This document shows, piece after piece, positions 1 to 10,544 of a stretch of DNA of 64,000 nt; positions within the stretch are counted from its first letter, which is position 1; the number at the start of each line of letters is the position of its first letter. The notes under the pieces are model-generated. The model did not search any database, was not told the DNA's origin, and saw only the letters and a list, made by a program, of their open reading frames with translations. Source of the stretch: Formosa sediminum (GTDB taxonomy: Bacteria > Bacteroidota > Bacteroidia > Flavobacteriales > Flavobacteriaceae); the NCBI RefSeq assembly GCF_007197735.1, contig NZ_CP041637.1, positions 992,001 through 1,056,000 of the forward strand. The letters run 5' to 3'. The position numbers were made by a program, and so were the translations under genes.

Positions 1-1690
1 AAACGGTTTCTAAGTTTTTAAGTAACTCTTGGTGAAACCCTAGCATTTGTTTTTGGTGAGTTTCAATATAAGTTTCGTACAACCATTTTTCTTCAGGATT
101 ATGTTTTTCAATCACATATTTAGCTGTATCGGTATACTCGACTGCACTGCCGTGATTTGCTGCCGAAAATTGTTCGTAATATTGGTTATTTGCCATAAGC
201 AAGTAGTCGGTATAAGATGTGAATGGTAATATGGAAAAAATAAGACCATCGCGTTTTGTTTTTTCCTGAATATTGTAAATGTATCTTAATCCTAAATAGT
301 AACCCGTAACCGGTATTTCCGATTTGTAAAATCCATATAAAGATTCTTGCATGGTTCCGCCCCAGCCAATATCTACCAAGTAAATTCCTTCTTTTTCAAT
401 GTCTACTCCAAAGGCATTAATGTAAGCATTAAAACTGTTTCTATTGGTTTCTCTATGTGTTTTATAGAATGCAATAAAAGTTTCGTTTTGTTTTAATTTT
501 TCAAAAACCTCAGACTTAAAAAAGTCTTTAATAGGTGCATTAGCGCTAATGTTTAAAGCTTTAATAATTGTGTGTTGTGTAGACTCTGGACAATTAAAAA
601 AGATTAAAAAATCTGCAATAGATAATTCTGGATATTTATCCTTTAAATATAAAAAAGGTTCTGTCTCTAAAGGTTCTAAATTAATTTGAATAGAAGCTTG
701 TCTAGATGTTTTTAAATAATGAGTATTGATTTTTGAATTGGTATCAATAAGGTGAAACTCTTGATATGAATCGAATATTTGTTTTAAAAATTGGCCCTCT
801 CTAGCTAAGAAAAATAAATTTTTTACCCTTTCTTTTTTGCATTTAATATATAGTCTTTCAATAAAAAAATGATAATAAATAATATACTGTGTAAAAGGCA
901 TAATGTCCTTTTTCTTTGATTTTTTGTATATAGTATTTATAACTTTTTTAGTTGATTTAAAATCGTTACCTAAGGCATTTAATCTATTTTGTTTTAAATA
1001 TTTATCGTGTGGTAGTTTATGGGCATTTAATTTGTTTGTAATAGCGTTGTCATAATCACTTCTTTGATTGTCTCCTATCATTACAACTTCGCTAGGATTT
1101 GTTATTAAAAGAGTCTCTAAAACTGTTTTATAAAGTGTGCCTGCATGTTTGCTGGTTTGAAGCATGGAGGAACTAAAAATATCATCAAAAAGAGTTGAGA
1201 TACCGTGATATTGTAATAATTTTTCGAATAAAGATTTAGAGCCGTAAAAATCTGAAACCAAATACACTTTTCCGCCCTTAGATTTAAATGTTTTTATGGT
1301 ATTTACTACGTCTTCATTTATATACTGTACACTACTTTCTGTTTTAAAATCGATGGTTTCAAAAAGCTCAAAAAAACGAGATTTGCAACTGTAATCTATA
1401 TAATTAGAATTAACCAACCTTATAAAAACATCCCCGATTAAAATTTCATAAGGAATTTCGACATTGTTTTTTTTTAATTTTTCACAAAGATGTGCTAAAG
1501 CCTCTTGTCTTATAAAATATAACGCATCATACGTCAGGTCTAATCCTAATTCTATAATCATGTACTTGGCCCATAATTTTAGGGTGTAATTTGGGTGAAC
1601 CGTTCTATGAATTATCGTGTCGTAGTAATCACTAAATAGAACTTTAGTGTATTTATTATCTAGTTTAATCTTTAAATCATTCAAAGACAT
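1..1690 (-). CDS. HAD-superfamily hydrolase (COG5610-like), 3' end outside window
   Basis: The reading frame is open from an ATG at 1688-1690 to the left edge, giving 563 codons without a stop, so the C-terminus is missing. Near the N-terminus (about residues 20-25) the segment LFSDYYDT fits HAD motif I (DxxxDT style), and VMIGDNQRSDYDNA fits motif IV (GDN..SD), with KVYLVSDF between them as motif II. The large C-terminal part follows the plan of COG5610 'predicted hydrolase' proteins, which often sit in cell-surface polysaccharide clusters. The substrate is unknown. The minus-strand start has no clear promoter box. The hydrolase fold is well supported; the link to polysaccharide synthesis is inference only, because the neighbouring genes lie outside the window. 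Confidence 0.8.
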   Translation of the reverse strand, partial: MSLNDLKIKLDNKYTKVLFSDYYDTIIHRTVHPNYTLKLWAKYMIIELGLDLTYDALYFIRQEALAHLCEKLKKNNVEIPYEILIGDVFIRLVNSNYIDYSCKSRFFELFETIDFKTESSVQYINEDVVNTIKTFKSKGGKVYLVSDFYGSKSLFEKLLQYHGISTLFDDIFSSSMLQTSKHAGTLYKTVLETLLITNPSEVVMIGDNQRSDYDNAITNKLNAHKLPHDKYLKQNRLNALGNDFKSTKKVINTIYKKSKKKDIMPFTQYIIYYHFFIERLYIKCKKERVKNLFFLAREGQFLKQIFDSYQEFHLIDTNSKINTHYLKTSRQASIQINLEPLETEPFLYLKDKYPELSIADFLIFFNCPESTQHTIIKALNISANAPIKDFFKSEVFEKLKQNETFIAFYKTHRETNRNSFNAYINAFGVDIEKEGIYLVDIGWGGTMQESLYGFYKSEIPVTGYYLGLRYIYNIQEKTKRDGLIFSILPFTSYTDYLLMANNQYYEQFSAANHGSAVEYTDTAKYVIEKHNPEEKWLYETYIETHQKQMLGFHQELLKNLETV

Positions 1691-1904
1691 TAAAGGTTGA
1701 ATTTGATTAATATTAGGTTTAGTTATAACGAAGATAAGTTTTCGTTTGTTAAACTTATAGCATTTTAAGTTAGAAATGCTTTGCCCTGTAAAATTATCTT
1801 CTTAAAAACTAAGGTAATATAAGGAAGTTGGAGTGTAAAGGTATTAGTGTTTAGTTTTTTAATTGTTGTCTTTCTGTAATTTGTTTAAGGATGTGTATAG
1901 ATAA

Positions 1905-1938
1905 AAAAAGTCATTTAATTGAAATTAAATGACTTTTT
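1905..1938. terminator. Bidirectional hairpin terminator
   Basis: A perfect 16-bp inverted repeat (1905-1920 with 1923-1938) has an A-run on one side and a T-run on the other. It lies just after the stop of the prolyl oligopeptidase gene and upstream of the HAD gene, and would end minus-strand transcription between them. Confidence 0.8.
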
Positions 1939-1962
1939 AAAGAATAAAAAGGGTGTGATTTT

Positions 1963-4113
1963 TTAGTTTTCTGTATCGGGTAAAGCATTAAATCCCATGT
2001 TATATAGTGTAAATGCAAAGATATCTGCATATTGTTCAATAGTTTTACTAACTGGTGTACCTGCGCCATGTCCTGCATCAGTTTCAACTCTAATTAATAC
2101 TGGGTTTCCAACTTTTTGTTTGTTTTGTAATTGTGCTGCAAATTTAAAGCTATGCGCGGGTACAACGCGGTCGTCATGATCTCCTGTTGTAATTAACGTG
2201 GCAGGATATTTTACACCTGCTTTTACATTGTGTACAGGAGAATAGCCTTTTAAATATTCAAACATTTCTTTACTGTCTTCTGCTGTTCCGTAATCGTATG
2301 CCCATCCTGCACCAGCTGTAAATGTATGGTAACGTAACATGTCTAAAACGCCTACGGCAGGAAGTGCAACTTTCATTAAATCTGGTCGCTGTGTCATAGT
2401 TGCTCCTACTAATAATCCGCCATTAGAGCCTCCTTTGATAGCTAGGTATTTAGACGAAGTATAGTTGTTTTCAATTAAATATTCTGCAGCAGCTATAAAA
2501 TCATCAAATACATTTTGTTTTTGCATTTTAGTACCAGCATCATGCCATGCTTTGCCATATTCGCCACCACCTCGTAAGTTTGGTACAGCGTAAATTCCGC
2601 CTTGTTCCATCCATAATGCATTAGTAATGCTAAATGCAGGAGTTAAGCTAATATCAAATCCGCCATAACCGTATAAAATTGTTGGGTTTGTTCCGTTAAG
2701 TTCAGTTCCCTTTTTATACGAAATAATCATAGGGACTTTAGTGCCGTCTTTAGATTTGTAAAATACTTGTTTACTCTCGTATTGCTCTGGATTAAATTCT
2801 ACTTTAGGTTTTACATATACTTCTGAAACACCAGTTTTTGGATTATATGCATAGCTTGTGGCAGGTGTAATGTAGTTTGAGAATGAATAATATAGCGTTT
2901 CGTTTTCTTTTTTACCAGAGAATCCATTTACAGTTCCAATACCAGGAAGCTCAACTTCTCTAATTAATTTTCCGTTATAATCGTATTGTTTTATTTGAGA
3001 AACAGCATCTGCCATATAATTAGCAAATATAAAATTGCTGCCTGTACTAGGGGTTAATACGTGTTCGGTTTCAGGAATAAAATCTACCCAATGTTCTGGC
3101 GTTGGATTTGAGGCGTCTACAGTAACAATTTTCATGTTAGGCGCATTTAGATTTGTAACAAGAAACAATTTACTGCCTATGTTATCTAATAGGTAAGTAT
3201 CACTATTTGCATGGTCTAAAATAGGTATAAAAGGACTATTGGTTTTAGTTAAGTCTTTTATATATAACTTGTTGCCTGAAGTTGATGTTCGCGGTGAAAT
3301 TATTAAATATTTATCGTCTTCTGTTACATTTGCGTTAATGTAGCGGTGTTTTTGGTCTAGTGTACCGCCATAAATAAGTCTGTCTTGATCTTGGTTTGTA
3401 CCCAATTTGTGATAATATACTTTATGCTGATCGGTCTTTGCTGAGAGTTCACTACCCTTTGGTTTATCGTAACTAGAATAATAAAATCCGTCGTTTCCTT
3501 TCCAAGACATGTTACTAAATTTTACATCTACTAGTGTATCTTCTATAACAGCTTTAGTTTCTGTATCTATGATTATAATTTTTCTCCAGTCGCTTCCACC
3601 TTCAGAAATTGAATAGGCAGCCATGCTACCGTCTTTAGAAAATGATAATCCGCCTAAAGATGTTGTGCCATTGTCACTAAATGTATTGGGGTCTAAAAAA
3701 ACTTCTTCTGTTTGGTTGTCACCTTTTGTTCTGTATATAACATATTGATCTTGTAATCCGTTATTTTTATAGAAATAATTGTAGTCACCTTCTTTAAATG
3801 GAGATCCTATTTTTTCGTAATTCCAAAGCGTAGTTAATCGGTTTTTAATGGCTTCTCTAAAAGGGATTTTATCTAAATAGGCATAGGTTATTTTATTTTC
3901 TTCTCTTACCCAAGCTTCTGTTTCTGGACTTCTGTCATCTTCTAACCAACGGTACGGATCTTTAACTTCAACACCAAAATAAGTGTTTACGGTATCTATT
4001 ATTTTTGTAATGGGATAATTCACTATTTGATTTTTATTTTTTTTTAATTCTTGCTCGTTTTTGCAAGCGTTTAAGAGTGTTAAAATAGTTAAAAGGACTA
4101 GTAGTTTTTTCAT
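1963..4113 (-). CDS. Prolyl oligopeptidase family serine protease (S9A), lipoprotein
   Basis: A 716-residue protein of normal S9A length. It should cleave short peptides after proline. The N-terminus is a lipoprotein signal with lipobox LLNAC (Cys17), so the enzyme is probably anchored to a membrane facing the periplasm. The middle (about 60-440) is the beta-propeller domain. The C-terminal alpha/beta-hydrolase domain carries the catalytic serine in GGSNGG (Ser563), the aspartate in GDHDDRVVP (about Asp648) and the histidine in DAGHGAG (His682). It is flanked by hairpin terminators on both sides, so it appears to be a single-gene transcript. Periplasmic peptide degradation is the likely role. 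The family is certain; the exact substrate is not. Confidence 0.95.
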   Translation of the reverse strand: MKKLLVLLTILTLLNACKNEQELKKNKNQIVNYPITKIIDTVNTYFGVEVKDPYRWLEDDRSPETEAWVREENKITYAYLDKIPFREAIKNRLTTLWNYEKIGSPFKEGDYNYFYKNNGLQDQYVIYRTKGDNQTEEVFLDPNTFSDNGTTSLGGLSFSKDGSMAAYSISEGGSDWRKIIIIDTETKAVIEDTLVDVKFSNMSWKGNDGFYYSSYDKPKGSELSAKTDQHKVYYHKLGTNQDQDRLIYGGTLDQKHRYINANVTEDDKYLIISPRTSTSGNKLYIKDLTKTNSPFIPILDHANSDTYLLDNIGSKLFLVTNLNAPNMKIVTVDASNPTPEHWVDFIPETEHVLTPSTGSNFIFANYMADAVSQIKQYDYNGKLIREVELPGIGTVNGFSGKKENETLYYSFSNYITPATSYAYNPKTGVSEVYVKPKVEFNPEQYESKQVFYKSKDGTKVPMIISYKKGTELNGTNPTILYGYGGFDISLTPAFSITNALWMEQGGIYAVPNLRGGGEYGKAWHDAGTKMQKQNVFDDFIAAAEYLIENNYTSSKYLAIKGGSNGGLLVGATMTQRPDLMKVALPAVGVLDMLRYHTFTAGAGWAYDYGTAEDSKEMFEYLKGYSPVHNVKAGVKYPATLITTGDHDDRVVPAHSFKFAAQLQNKQKVGNPVLIRVETDAGHGAGTPVSKTIEQYADIFAFTLYNMGFNALPDTEN

Positions 4114-4148
4114 AACGAACGGATATTAAAGGGAAACCAAAAATAACT

Positions 4149-4184
4149 AAAAAGCTCCTAAGCAAAAATGCTTAGGAGCTTTTT
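4149..4184 (-). terminator. Terminator after asd
   Basis: A 16-bp stem (4149-4164 with 4169-4184) with a 4-base loop and A/T runs at both ends. It lies 23 bases downstream of the asd stop codon and upstream of the peptidase gene start. Confidence 0.85.
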
Positions 4185-4207
4185 TTAAATATATTTAAGG
4201 TGTTACC

Positions 4208-5197
4208 TTATAATAAGTTGTTTTCAATTAGGTATTCTGCAATTTGTATGGTGTTTGTTGCTGCTCCTTTACGTAAATTGTCAGCAACAATCCACATGTT
4301 AATTGTGTTTTTCTGAGTTTCATCTCTTCTAATACGTCCCACAAAAACCTCGTCTTTATCGTGTGCATAAATTGGCATAGGATAGGTATTTGTATCTGTA
4401 TTATCTTGTACAACAACACCTGGTGTTTCGCTTAATAATTTACGAACATCGGTTAAATCAAAATCATTTTCAAACTCTACGTTTACAGATTCTGAATGTC
4501 CACCAGCGGTTGGAATTCTAACTGCAGTCGCAGAAACAGAGAATGAAGAGTCGCTTAAGATTTTTTGAGGTTCTTTAGCCAATTTCATTTCTTCTTTAGT
4601 GTATCCATTTTCTAAAAACACATCGCAATGTGGTAAAGCATTTCTACCAATTGGGTAAGGGTATGCCATTTCTCCATCTACACCAGCAATTTCATTTTCT
4701 AGTTGTCTTACAGCTTTTACACCAGTCCCAGAAACGGATTGGTAAGTAGAAACCACAACACGTTTCATTTTGTATTTTTTATGAAGAGGTGCTAATGCCA
4801 TAACCAACTGGATAGTTGAACAGTTTGGATTAGCAATAATTTTATCGTCTTTTGTTAGTTCTCCTGCATTAATTTCAGGAACAATTAATTTTTTAGTAGG
4901 ATCCATTCTCCAAGCTGAAGAGTTATCTACAACTGTTGTACCTGCTTCTGCAAATTTAGGAGCCCATTCTAAAGAGGTGTCTCCTCCGGCAGAAAATAAA
5001 GCTACATCTGGCTTCATGGCTACCGCATCTGCTAAACCTACAACTTTATAGTCTTTATCTTTATAAGAAATTGTTTTGCCTACAGAGCGCTCTGAGGCAA
5101 CTGGTATTAATTCTGTTAATGGAAAATTACGTTCTGCAAGAACTTTAAGCATTACTTCGCCAACCATACCCGTGGCACCAACTACAGCTACTTTCAT
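4208..5197 (-). CDS. asd: Aspartate-semialdehyde dehydrogenase
   Basis: This 329-residue protein reduces aspartyl phosphate to aspartate semialdehyde with NADPH, the branch point to lysine, diaminopimelate, threonine and methionine. The N-terminal GATGMVG is the NADP-binding loop. The active-site cysteine is Cys126 in NPNCSTIQ. GGHSESVNVEF further on holds the substrate-binding histidine region. The length is normal for the family. The gene lies between mscL and the peptidase gene and has its own hairpin terminator. An upstream minus-strand box of form TAnnTTTG can be seen about 40 bases before the start. Confidence 0.97.
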   Translation of the reverse strand: MKVAVVGATGMVGEVMLKVLAERNFPLTELIPVASERSVGKTISYKDKDYKVVGLADAVAMKPDVALFSAGGDTSLEWAPKFAEAGTTVVDNSSAWRMDPTKKLIVPEINAGELTKDDKIIANPNCSTIQLVMALAPLHKKYKMKRVVVSTYQSVSGTGVKAVRQLENEIAGVDGEMAYPYPIGRNALPHCDVFLENGYTKEEMKLAKEPQKILSDSSFSVSATAVRIPTAGGHSESVNVEFENDFDLTDVRKLLSETPGVVVQDNTDTNTYPMPIYAHDKDEVFVGRIRRDETQKNTINMWIVADNLRKGAATNTIQIAEYLIENNLL

Positions 5198-5261
5198 TAT
5201 ATAATATTAGTTTAAATGTGTCAATTATTATTTTGAACAAAACTAAGTATTAATAATTAAA

Positions 5262-5296
5262 AAAAAGCCTTAGTCTCTTTAAAACCAAGGCTTTTT
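5262..5296 (-). terminator. Terminator after mscL
   Basis: A 10-bp stem AAAAAGCCTT/AAGGCTTTTT (5262-5271 with 5287-5296) around a 15-base loop, 38 bases beyond the mscL stop. Confidence 0.75.
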
Positions 5297-5333
5297 AACA
5301 ACAAAAAACATATTGTTAATTATTTAACAATTT

Positions 5334-5744
5334 TTATTTTTTAAGTAAATCTCTTATTTCTGCTAAAAGTTCTTCTTGAGTAGGTCCTGCAGGTGCAGCT
5401 GGAGCTGGTTCTTCTTTCTTTTTAGATTTTTCGTAAGCTTTTAATACCATGAAAATACAGAACCCTATAATAATAAAGTCTATTACCATTTGTAAAAAGT
5501 TTCCGTAATTAATTGTCACAGCAGGTACTTCTGTACCAGTAGCATTGGTTGTAGCTTCTTTAAGCACATATTTTAAATCTGTAAAGTTTACATCGCCTAG
5601 TAATAAGCCGATAGGGGGCATTAAAATGTCTTTGGTAAAAGAAGTTACAATTTTACCAAATGCACCACCAACTATTACCGCAGTTGCAAGGTTAATAATG
5701 TCGCCTTTAAGGAGAAAGGACTTGAAATCTTTAAAAAATGCCAT
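5334..5744 (-). CDS. mscL: Large-conductance mechanosensitive channel MscL
   Basis: A 136-residue inner-membrane channel that opens under membrane tension to release solutes during hypo-osmotic shock. The N-terminal amphipathic helix (MAFFKDFKSFLLKGDI) leads into TM1 with the glycine-rich constriction (IVGGAFGKIVTSF). A periplasmic loop follows, then TM2 (about 84-105) and a charged cytoplasmic helix ending LLAEIRDLLKK. An Ala/Pro/Glu-rich linker before the final helix is slightly longer than in the E. coli protein. It lies 59 bases downstream of alr on the same strand and could be cotranscribed with it. Confidence 0.96.
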   Translation of the reverse strand: MAFFKDFKSFLLKGDIINLATAVIVGGAFGKIVTSFTKDILMPPIGLLLGDVNFTDLKYVLKEATTNATGTEVPAVTINYGNFLQMVIDFIIIGFCIFMVLKAYEKSKKKEEPAPAAPAGPTQEELLAEIRDLLKK

Positions 5745-5803
5745 ATGGTTTAGGATTGGTTAATAATAACGAAAGTATATAAAAAATATTAATATTGTTA
5801 ATT

Positions 5804-6910
5804 TTATCTTAAAATAACACGTTTTATGCGCTGAGATAGGCCTGTAAGCAACTCATAAGATATTGTGTTGGCAGTTGCTGCAAACATTTCGGCAGTAGGA
5901 TAATCTCCAAAAACAATAACTTCGTCGCCTTCTTGGCAATCAATATTTGTAATATCTACCATAATCATATCCATACATGTATTGCCAACAATAGGAGCTT
6001 TTTGACCATTTATAGCAACGAATCCTTTGCCATTTCCGTACTCTCTACCAATACCATCTGCATGACCTAAAGGTAAAGTGGCAGTTGTTAAAGGAGTGTT
6101 ACAAATGTATCCTCGATTGTAACCTACGCTATCTCCTTTTTTTATTTTATGAATTTGAGAAATTACTGTTTTTAAAGTTGTAATGGGTTTAAAATGGGTG
6201 TTTTCTAAATCAGAATTTCCAAAGCCATACATGCCAATACCACTTCTAACCATATCAAAATGAGCCTCTGGATAGTTTATAATACCAGAGGTATTACACA
6301 TATGGAGTAGAGGTTTGTACAGTAATCCTGCTAATAATTTTTCAGAGTAGTTTTTAAAGGCCTTTATTTGGTTTAGAGTAAATGTTTTTTCATTTAAATC
6401 TTCACTAGCACCTAAATGTGAGAATACAGAGGCTACTTTAACTGTATCTGTAGCTTTCAATACAGATAGAATTTCAGGGATATCATTTTCAGAAAAACCA
6501 AGTCTGTTTAATCCTGTGTTAAATTTTAAGTGCACAGGATAATGTTTTAGCTTTAACTGTTTAGCTGTCTCAATAAATTCTTTTAAAATTTTTAAACTAT
6601 ATAGGTTAGGTTCTAAATGTTTTGTTATTAAGCTATTAAAGCTTACGCTTTGCGGATGCAATACTAATATAGGTGTAGTTACGCCAGCTGTTCTTAATTG
6701 TTCGCCTTCATAGGTGTAGGCAATCGCAAAATAGTCTACATGTAAATTTTCTAAGAATTTTGCAATTTCAGCAGCGTCATTCCCGTAGGCGTAAGATTTT
6801 ACCACGGCCATAAATTTTGTAGCCGGATTTATAATAGATTTTAAATAAGTAACGTTATGTTCTAGCGCTTTTAAATCTATTTCTAAGAGGGTTTCCTGTG
6901 CTTTAGGCAT
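5804..6910 (-). CDS. alr: Alanine racemase
   Basis: A 368-residue PLP enzyme that makes D-alanine for peptidoglycan. Lys38 in [11 protein letters not shown] is the PLP lysine. The motif is usually AVVKANAYGHG, so this is a slightly divergent form. The second catalytic tyrosine is in SVGYNRGY. The C-terminal beta domain contains the substrate-binding CMDMIMVDI segment. The ATG overlaps the end of tdk by 8 bases (ATGCCTAA), which points to translational coupling in a tdk-alr transcript. Confidence 0.95.
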   Translation of the reverse strand: MPKAQETLLEIDLKALEHNVTYLKSIINPATKFMAVVKSYAYGNDAAEIAKFLENLHVDYFAIAYTYEGEQLRTAGVTTPILVLHPQSVSFNSLITKHLEPNLYSLKILKEFIETAKQLKLKHYPVHLKFNTGLNRLGFSENDIPEILSVLKATDTVKVASVFSHLGASEDLNEKTFTLNQIKAFKNYSEKLLAGLLYKPLLHMCNTSGIINYPEAHFDMVRSGIGMYGFGNSDLENTHFKPITTLKTVISQIHKIKKGDSVGYNRGYICNTPLTTATLPLGHADGIGREYGNGKGFVAINGQKAPIVGNTCMDMIMVDITNIDCQEGDEVIVFGDYPTAEMFAATANTISYELLTGLSQRIKRVILR

Positions 6911-7550
6911 CGGTGTTTTCTGGATTTAAATCAGAATCTTCAGTGTTTAAAAAATTAGTGTTTTTAGTTTTTTCTTTACGCATGGCTTTGTAATAAGCTG
7001 CACGACTAAGAGGTTCGTATTCTTCCGTTTCTCCAAGTAACACAAGTGCATCACTTTGCGATTTTCTGTAACTAAATTGTGCTAAATTTCCTGTTCTTGT
7101 ACAAATAGCATGTACTTTAGTTACGTATTCTGCAGTGGCCATTAAATTTGGCATTGGACCAAATGGGTTTCCTTTAAAATCCATATCTAATCCGGCTACA
7201 ATAACGCGAATGCCTTTGTTAGCTAAATCATTACAAACACGAACAATTTCATCATCGAAAAACTGAGCTTCATCAATACCCACAACTTCACAACCGTCTG
7301 CTAAAATAGGGATGTTAGCAGCTGCAGGCACAGGAGTAGAACGTATTTCATTAGCATCGTGAGACACTACCATTTCTTCATTGTAGCGAATATCTACCGA
7401 GGGTTTAAAAATTTCAACTTTTTGTTTAGCGAACTGTGCACGTTTAAGTCTTCGAATCAATTCTTCTGTCTTACCAGAGAACATCGATCCGCAGATAACT
7501 TCAATCCAACCAAATTGTTCTTTATGATTTACTGTATTTTCGAGAAACAT
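6903..7550 (-). CDS. tdk: Thymidine kinase
   Basis: A type II thymidine kinase of 215 residues that phosphorylates thymidine to dTMP in the salvage pathway. The P-loop is [10 protein letters not shown] (about 21-30) and the Walker B-like segment is [12 protein letters not shown]. The C-terminal lasso region has only one of the four usual zinc-binding cysteines (ICTRTG). The other sites read T, S and A ([11 protein letters not shown]), so the zinc ribbon is lost or altered. I recall the same pattern in other Bacteroidota enzymes. The charged, Asn-rich tail after the lasso looks disordered. It is cotranscribed with alr. Confidence 0.95.
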   Translation of the reverse strand: MFLENTVNHKEQFGWIEVICGSMFSGKTEELIRRLKRAQFAKQKVEIFKPSVDIRYNEEMVVSHDANEIRSTPVPAAANIPILADGCEVVGIDEAQFFDDEIVRVCNDLANKGIRVIVAGLDMDFKGNPFGPMPNLMATAEYVTKVHAICTRTGNLAQFSYRKSQSDALVLLGETEEYEPLSRAAYYKAMRKEKTKNTNFLNTEDSDLNPENTDA

Positions 7551-7650
7551 TTTGTAATTTTAACACTAAAATTTTACAAACTTTTGTTTGTTTATAAGGG
7601 TGTAAATTTATTAAAAATTAAATGGCGAAAATAGTTTAAATATAAAAGTT

Positions 7651-8400
7651 ATGAAGAAGAAATTAGAATCAGAGTTAATTAATATTGCATTGAGAATTAT
7701 TAGACTTGAGGGCAAAGATGATTTAAATGCGCTACATGCAGAAACTGCTCTTCTTTTTGAAAAACTTTCTGTCCTTAAATTTCTTCAGGAAACACCTCAA
7801 GGCGAGAAGCTAACTATTGCTAACGATTCTTCTTTTTTCGGAATGCTAGACACTGCATTTAATAATAAAGTTACAGATAGTGTAGAAGTAGATCGCGATG
7901 TGTTTATTCGTGAAGACCAACAACAGCCAGACGAAGATCTTCAAGAAATTTCTGAGCCAGTTATGGAAAAAATTAAAGACCTTGTCGCAGAAATGCCCCA
8001 AGAGACAGATGCGGTAGACGAATTTATAGCATCAATGACACCAGATCCTACTTACGAAAAGAATGATTTTGAGGAGATAACTGCCGATTTTAAAGAAACT
8101 CCAATTTTTGAGCCCGTATCCGAATCTTCTAAAGTAAATTCTAAAAAATCATTAAATGATAAGTTAAAAAGCGGTGGATTAAACATTGGATTAAACGATA
8201 AAATTGCATTTATAAAACAATTGTTTGGTGGGAGTAGCGAAGATTATGACCGGGTTATTTCTCAAATTAACACCTGTAGTAATTTTGAAGAAGCCAGTAA
8301 TTTAATTCAGAATGTTGTAAAAATAGATTACAATAATTGGGAAGGTAAAGATATTTTTGAAGCACGTTTTATGCAAATTATAGAAGGTAAATTCAATTAA
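7651..8400 (+). CDS. Conserved flavobacterial hypothetical protein
   Basis: A 249-residue acidic cytosolic protein with no signal peptide or membrane segment. The first 60 residues are helical. The middle (about 85-165) is rich in Asp, Glu and Pro and probably disordered. The C-terminus (about 180-249) holds a compact region around AFIKQLFGGSSEDYDRVI and ends NWEGKDIFEARFMQIIEGKF. I know similar proteins only as uncharacterised flavobacterial products. It is transcribed away from tdk and lies 69 bases upstream of rsmI. No function can be assigned. Confidence 0.85.
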   Translation: MKKKLESELINIALRIIRLEGKDDLNALHAETALLFEKLSVLKFLQETPQGEKLTIANDSSFFGMLDTAFNNKVTDSVEVDRDVFIREDQQQPDEDLQEISEPVMEKIKDLVAEMPQETDAVDEFIASMTPDPTYEKNDFEEITADFKETPIFEPVSESSKVNSKKSLNDKLKSGGLNIGLNDKIAFIKQLFGGSSEDYDRVISQINTCSNFEEASNLIQNVVKIDYNNWEGKDIFEARFMQIIEGKFN

Positions 8401-8469
8401 ACCATTTTAAAATTATACACTTGTCGCGTATTCTAGTCAAGAAAAATCCTTCTATTTAATTAAACATAC

Positions 8470-9147
8470 ATGAGTAAATTATATATAGTGCCAACACCAA
8501 TTGGTAATCTAGAAGACATGACGTTTAGAGCAGTAAAGGTTCTAAAAGAAGCAGATTTAATTCTAGCTGAAGACACCAGAACTTCAGGGAAATTACTTAA
8601 ACATTTTGAAATCCATACACCCTCACAATCACATCATATGCATAATGAGCATAAAACAGTTGAGGGTTTAATTAATAAACTTAAAAGCGGAACAATTATC
8701 GCTTTAATTAGTGATGCCGGAACACCTGCGATTTCAGATCCTGGTTTTTTATTAACACGAGCTTGTGTAGAACATGGGATAGAAGTAGATTGTTTGCCTG
8801 GTGCAACAGCTTTTGTGCCGGCCTTAGTAAATTCTGGGTTGCCTAACGATAAGTTTGTGTTTGAAGGTTTTTTGCCTGTTAAGAAAGGTAGGCAAACACG
8901 GTTTTTACATTTGGCAGAAGAAACACGAACTATAATTTTTTACGAGTCACCACATAAACTTATAAAAACACTTATTCAATTTTGCGAATATTTTGGAGAA
9001 GATCGTCCTGTTTCTGTGTCTCGTGAATTAACAAAATTATACGAAGAAACTATTCGTGGTACTGCAAAATCTGTTTTAGAGCATTACACAAATAAACCAC
9101 CTAAAGGAGAAATAGTAATTATAGTTGGTGGTAAACCTAAAGAATAA
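8470..9147 (+). CDS. rsmI: 16S rRNA 2'-O-methyltransferase RsmI
   Basis: A 225-residue enzyme that methylates the 2'-OH of C1402 in 16S rRNA using S-adenosylmethionine. It belongs to the tetrapyrrole-methylase fold. The N-terminal YIVPTPIGNLEDMT is the family signature, followed by AEDTRTSGKLL, ALISDAGTPAISDPG and LPGATAFVPALV. It is shorter than the E. coli protein and lacks its C-terminal extension, which is common in flavobacteria. The next gene starts 33 bases downstream on the same strand. Confidence 0.95.
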   Translation: MSKLYIVPTPIGNLEDMTFRAVKVLKEADLILAEDTRTSGKLLKHFEIHTPSQSHHMHNEHKTVEGLINKLKSGTIIALISDAGTPAISDPGFLLTRACVEHGIEVDCLPGATAFVPALVNSGLPNDKFVFEGFLPVKKGRQTRFLHLAEETRTIIFYESPHKLIKTLIQFCEYFGEDRPVSVSRELTKLYEETIRGTAKSVLEHYTNKPPKGEIVIIVGGKPKE

Positions 9148-9179
9148 TAGCTTTAGTATAGAAGCTTAAACAGGGTATT

Positions 9180-10544
9180 ATGAAAGAAATTAAACATTAC
9201 GATGTATTTGTAATCGGTTCAGGAATAGCAGGACAAACTGCAGCCAAATTTTGTATTAACAAAGGTAAAACTGTAGCTATAGCCGATAATAGAGCTTATG
9301 GAGGCACATGTGCCCTTAGAGGTTGCGATCCTAAAAAAATCTTATTACAGTTTTCAGAATTATTACACACTAGTCAGTTATTAACTAAAAAGGGTGTTTC
9401 AAAAATGCCCAAAATAAAATGGAAAACGGTTCAGAAATTTAAATCCTCCTTTACAGATAGTATTCCTCCAAATACAGAAGAGGATTTGGTAGCTTTAGGA
9501 ATAGATTTATATCATCAATCACCTGTGTTTCAAAATAAAAATGAAATACTAATTGAAGGCAAACTTATATCTGCAGATAAATTTGTAATTGCTACAGGTA
9601 TGATTCCGCTAGATTTAAAAATAAAAGGGCAAGAATATTTAAAAGTTAGCGACGATATTTTAAATTTAAAAAGTATACCAAAACATGCAACTTTTATTGG
9701 GTCTGGCTATGTGGGTATGGAGTTTGCAAGTATGCTGGCTATTTTAGGTTGTAAAGTTACAATTATAGAAAAAGGGGCAAGGTCTTTAACTGCTTTCGAT
9801 CCGTTTTTAGTAGAGACTTTAGTTAATTACCTTAAAACAATTGGAGTAACTTTTATTTACAATGCCCAAGTGACTTCTATTGAAAAATTAAAAAAGAATT
9901 TTAAAGTTAATTATACATTACAAGGGGCACAACAATCTATTAAATCAAGAAAAGTGTTTAATACGGCTGGTCGTGTACCTTCTATTAATATGCTAGATTT
10001 AGATAAAGTTAATGTGAAGTTTGATGAAAGTGGTGTTGTAGTAAACGATTATTTGCAAAGTGTTTCTAACCCTAATGTATTTGCTTGTGGCGATGTAAGT
10101 AGTAAAGCGCTACCGTTAACTCCAGTGTCTGGTTTACAAGGTTATGTCGCTAGTCATAATATTATAAAAGACCAGTCTAAAGTTTTTACAATTCCTTTTA
10201 TGCCTTCTACGGTATTTACAAACCCAAAATTATCTAGTGTAGGATATTCTGAAGAAGAAGCGCTTAGTCGTTTTAAAAATGTGAAAATTTACAAAGGAGA
10301 TGCCAGTTCTTGGTATAATGCTAGGAAAGAAAATAATCCAGTGTATGCTTATAAAATTTTAGTAAACGAAAGAACTAACGAAATTGTTGGAGCACATCTT
10401 TTAAGTACAGAAGCTCATGAAACAATTAACATCTTTTCAATGGCTATTAGTCAAAAAATGACAGTGTCTGAGTTTAAAAAACAAATGTTTACATATCCAA
10501 CATATACAAACGATCTAAAATCTATGTTACAAGATGAAGATTAA
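9180..10544 (+). CDS. FAD-dependent pyridine nucleotide-disulfide oxidoreductase
   Basis: 454 residues, class I of the glutathione reductase/lipoamide dehydrogenase/mercuric reductase family. The N-terminal GSGIAGQTAA binds FAD. The redox pair lies in GGTCALRGCDPKK (CxxxxC, about 43-48). GSGYVGMEFASML binds NAD(P)H, and NVFACGDV is the second FAD contact. The C-terminal dimerisation domain has AHETINIF, where the catalytic His-Glu pair of the family lies. There is no metal-binding HMA domain as in MerA. Substrate unknown; a soluble dihydrolipoamide-like or mercuric-reductase-like enzyme is possible. The start follows rsmI by 33 bases. Confidence 0.88.
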   Translation: MKEIKHYDVFVIGSGIAGQTAAKFCINKGKTVAIADNRAYGGTCALRGCDPKKILLQFSELLHTSQLLTKKGVSKMPKIKWKTVQKFKSSFTDSIPPNTEEDLVALGIDLYHQSPVFQNKNEILIEGKLISADKFVIATGMIPLDLKIKGQEYLKVSDDILNLKSIPKHATFIGSGYVGMEFASMLAILGCKVTIIEKGARSLTAFDPFLVETLVNYLKTIGVTFIYNAQVTSIEKLKKNFKVNYTLQGAQQSIKSRKVFNTAGRVPSINMLDLDKVNVKFDESGVVVNDYLQSVSNPNVFACGDVSSKALPLTPVSGLQGYVASHNIIKDQSKVFTIPFMPSTVFTNPKLSSVGYSEEEALSRFKNVKIYKGDASSWYNARKENNPVYAYKILVNERTNEIVGAHLLSTEAHETINIFSMAISQKMTVSEFKKQMFTYPTYTNDLKSMLQDED

